NCBI GenBank assembly: GCA_959347315.1
Contig: OY365811.1
Span: forward strand, 27,898,145-27,962,144
Length of the DNA: 64,000 nt
Source: Bimastos eiseni
Taxonomy: Eukaryota > Annelida > Clitellata > Crassiclitellata > Lumbricidae
Direction of reading: 5' to 3'
A program made the position numbers and the translations under genes. The stretch's first letter is position 1; every line of letters begins with the position of its first letter. The notes under the pieces are model-generated. The model did no database searches. It saw only the letters and a program-made list of their open reading frames with translations, and was not told the DNA's origin. Shown here piece by piece: positions 63,576 through 64,000 of the stretch.

Positions 63576-64000
63576 ACACATACATATACGTGTATATTTA
63601 TTTATGTGGCAGTGTGTACACTTTAACGCTTCTTATAGGTCCATAGACGCCAATCGATGAATAAATTATATTATTTAAGACCTGTCAGAGTATATGAGCC
63701 AACTTCATACAATGACCAAAGCTTGACAACATTATAGACTTATAAGAGTCGGAATTTGAGTACGAGGAGCACATCGGGAAATGATCAAAAAGTTTCCGCA
63801 TCTTTTCTCTAATAAATTACCTATAATTGAGGCTAAGGTTCAAAGTTTAAAGGTCGCTGCGGCTATTCCGGAATAATAACATTTCTCATCAGGTCACGGT
63901 AGATTTCGCTTTTGTTGACCCCTAGTGAAATTAAAGACCAGTCTTCAAATACAATGGGCTTTGGTCGGCGCCTCTGGACTCACCTTGGACACTGTTCATT

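Larger units (their letters stand above)
62607..64000 (+). other. EMI gene intron 3 (runs off the window)
   Basis: No Cys-rich EGF-like exon or other coding block seen up to 64000. Contains repeat copy 2 and a CATA microsatellite. Confidence 0.5.

Overview
The window is animal nuclear DNA: split genes with GT-AG introns, many microsatellites, and several classes of eukaryotic transposon. The palindromic octamer TAGGCCTA recurs at least nineteen times in introns and spacers. With the gene content this suggests a marine invertebrate, most likely an echinoderm or a close deuterostome relative; that placement is inference, not proof.

Layout. (1) 1-5.4 kb: LARP6 on the minus strand, one large coding exon plus a second exon that adds one residue and the stop, giving 484 aa. 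(2) 5.2-8.8 kb: spacer with a LINE remnant and a 25-bp minisatellite. (3) 8.8-25.8 kb: SLC22-type membrane transporter gene A, plus strand, 11 coding exons, 599 aa. (4) 25.8-29.4 kb: spacer with a broken Gypsy-type retroelement. (5) 29.4-50.2 kb: gene B, a head-to-tail paralogue of A with the same 11 exons and the same splice phases, 608 aa. (6) 50.2-53.9 kb: spacer. (7) 53.9-62.6 kb: the 5' part of a secreted or membrane EMI-domain gene, plus strand, running out of the window: a signal-peptide exon and two EMI exons whose splice phases agree.

I joined all exons by hand from splice sites, phase and family alignment. A and B both read through without a stop. In both, intron 3 needs a GC donor (GC-AG intron); the adjacent GT would put exon 4 out of frame.

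The introns and spacers hold an unusually readable set of mobile elements. There is an apparently intact 3.28-kb hAT transposon with an 896-aa transposase and a perfect 8-bp target duplication. Four further hAT-like non-autonomous elements also have 8-bp duplications. Other elements are a 1.67-kb Ginger-like element with about 170-bp inverted repeats and a broken integrase, a 1.17-kb solo LTR with a perfect 5-bp duplication, a TA-flanked Tc1/mariner-type MITE, several LINE fragments and a tRNA-derived SINE. In the last intron of gene B a hAT element and the MITE sit 38 bp apart inside one LINE, and conceptually removing both restores the LINE reading frame.

Working together: the two transporters are probably functional paralogues that differ mainly in the charged cytosolic loop between TM6 and TM7 and in the C-terminal tail. 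LARP6 (RNA binding) and the EMI gene (extracellular) show no functional link to them beyond being neighbours.
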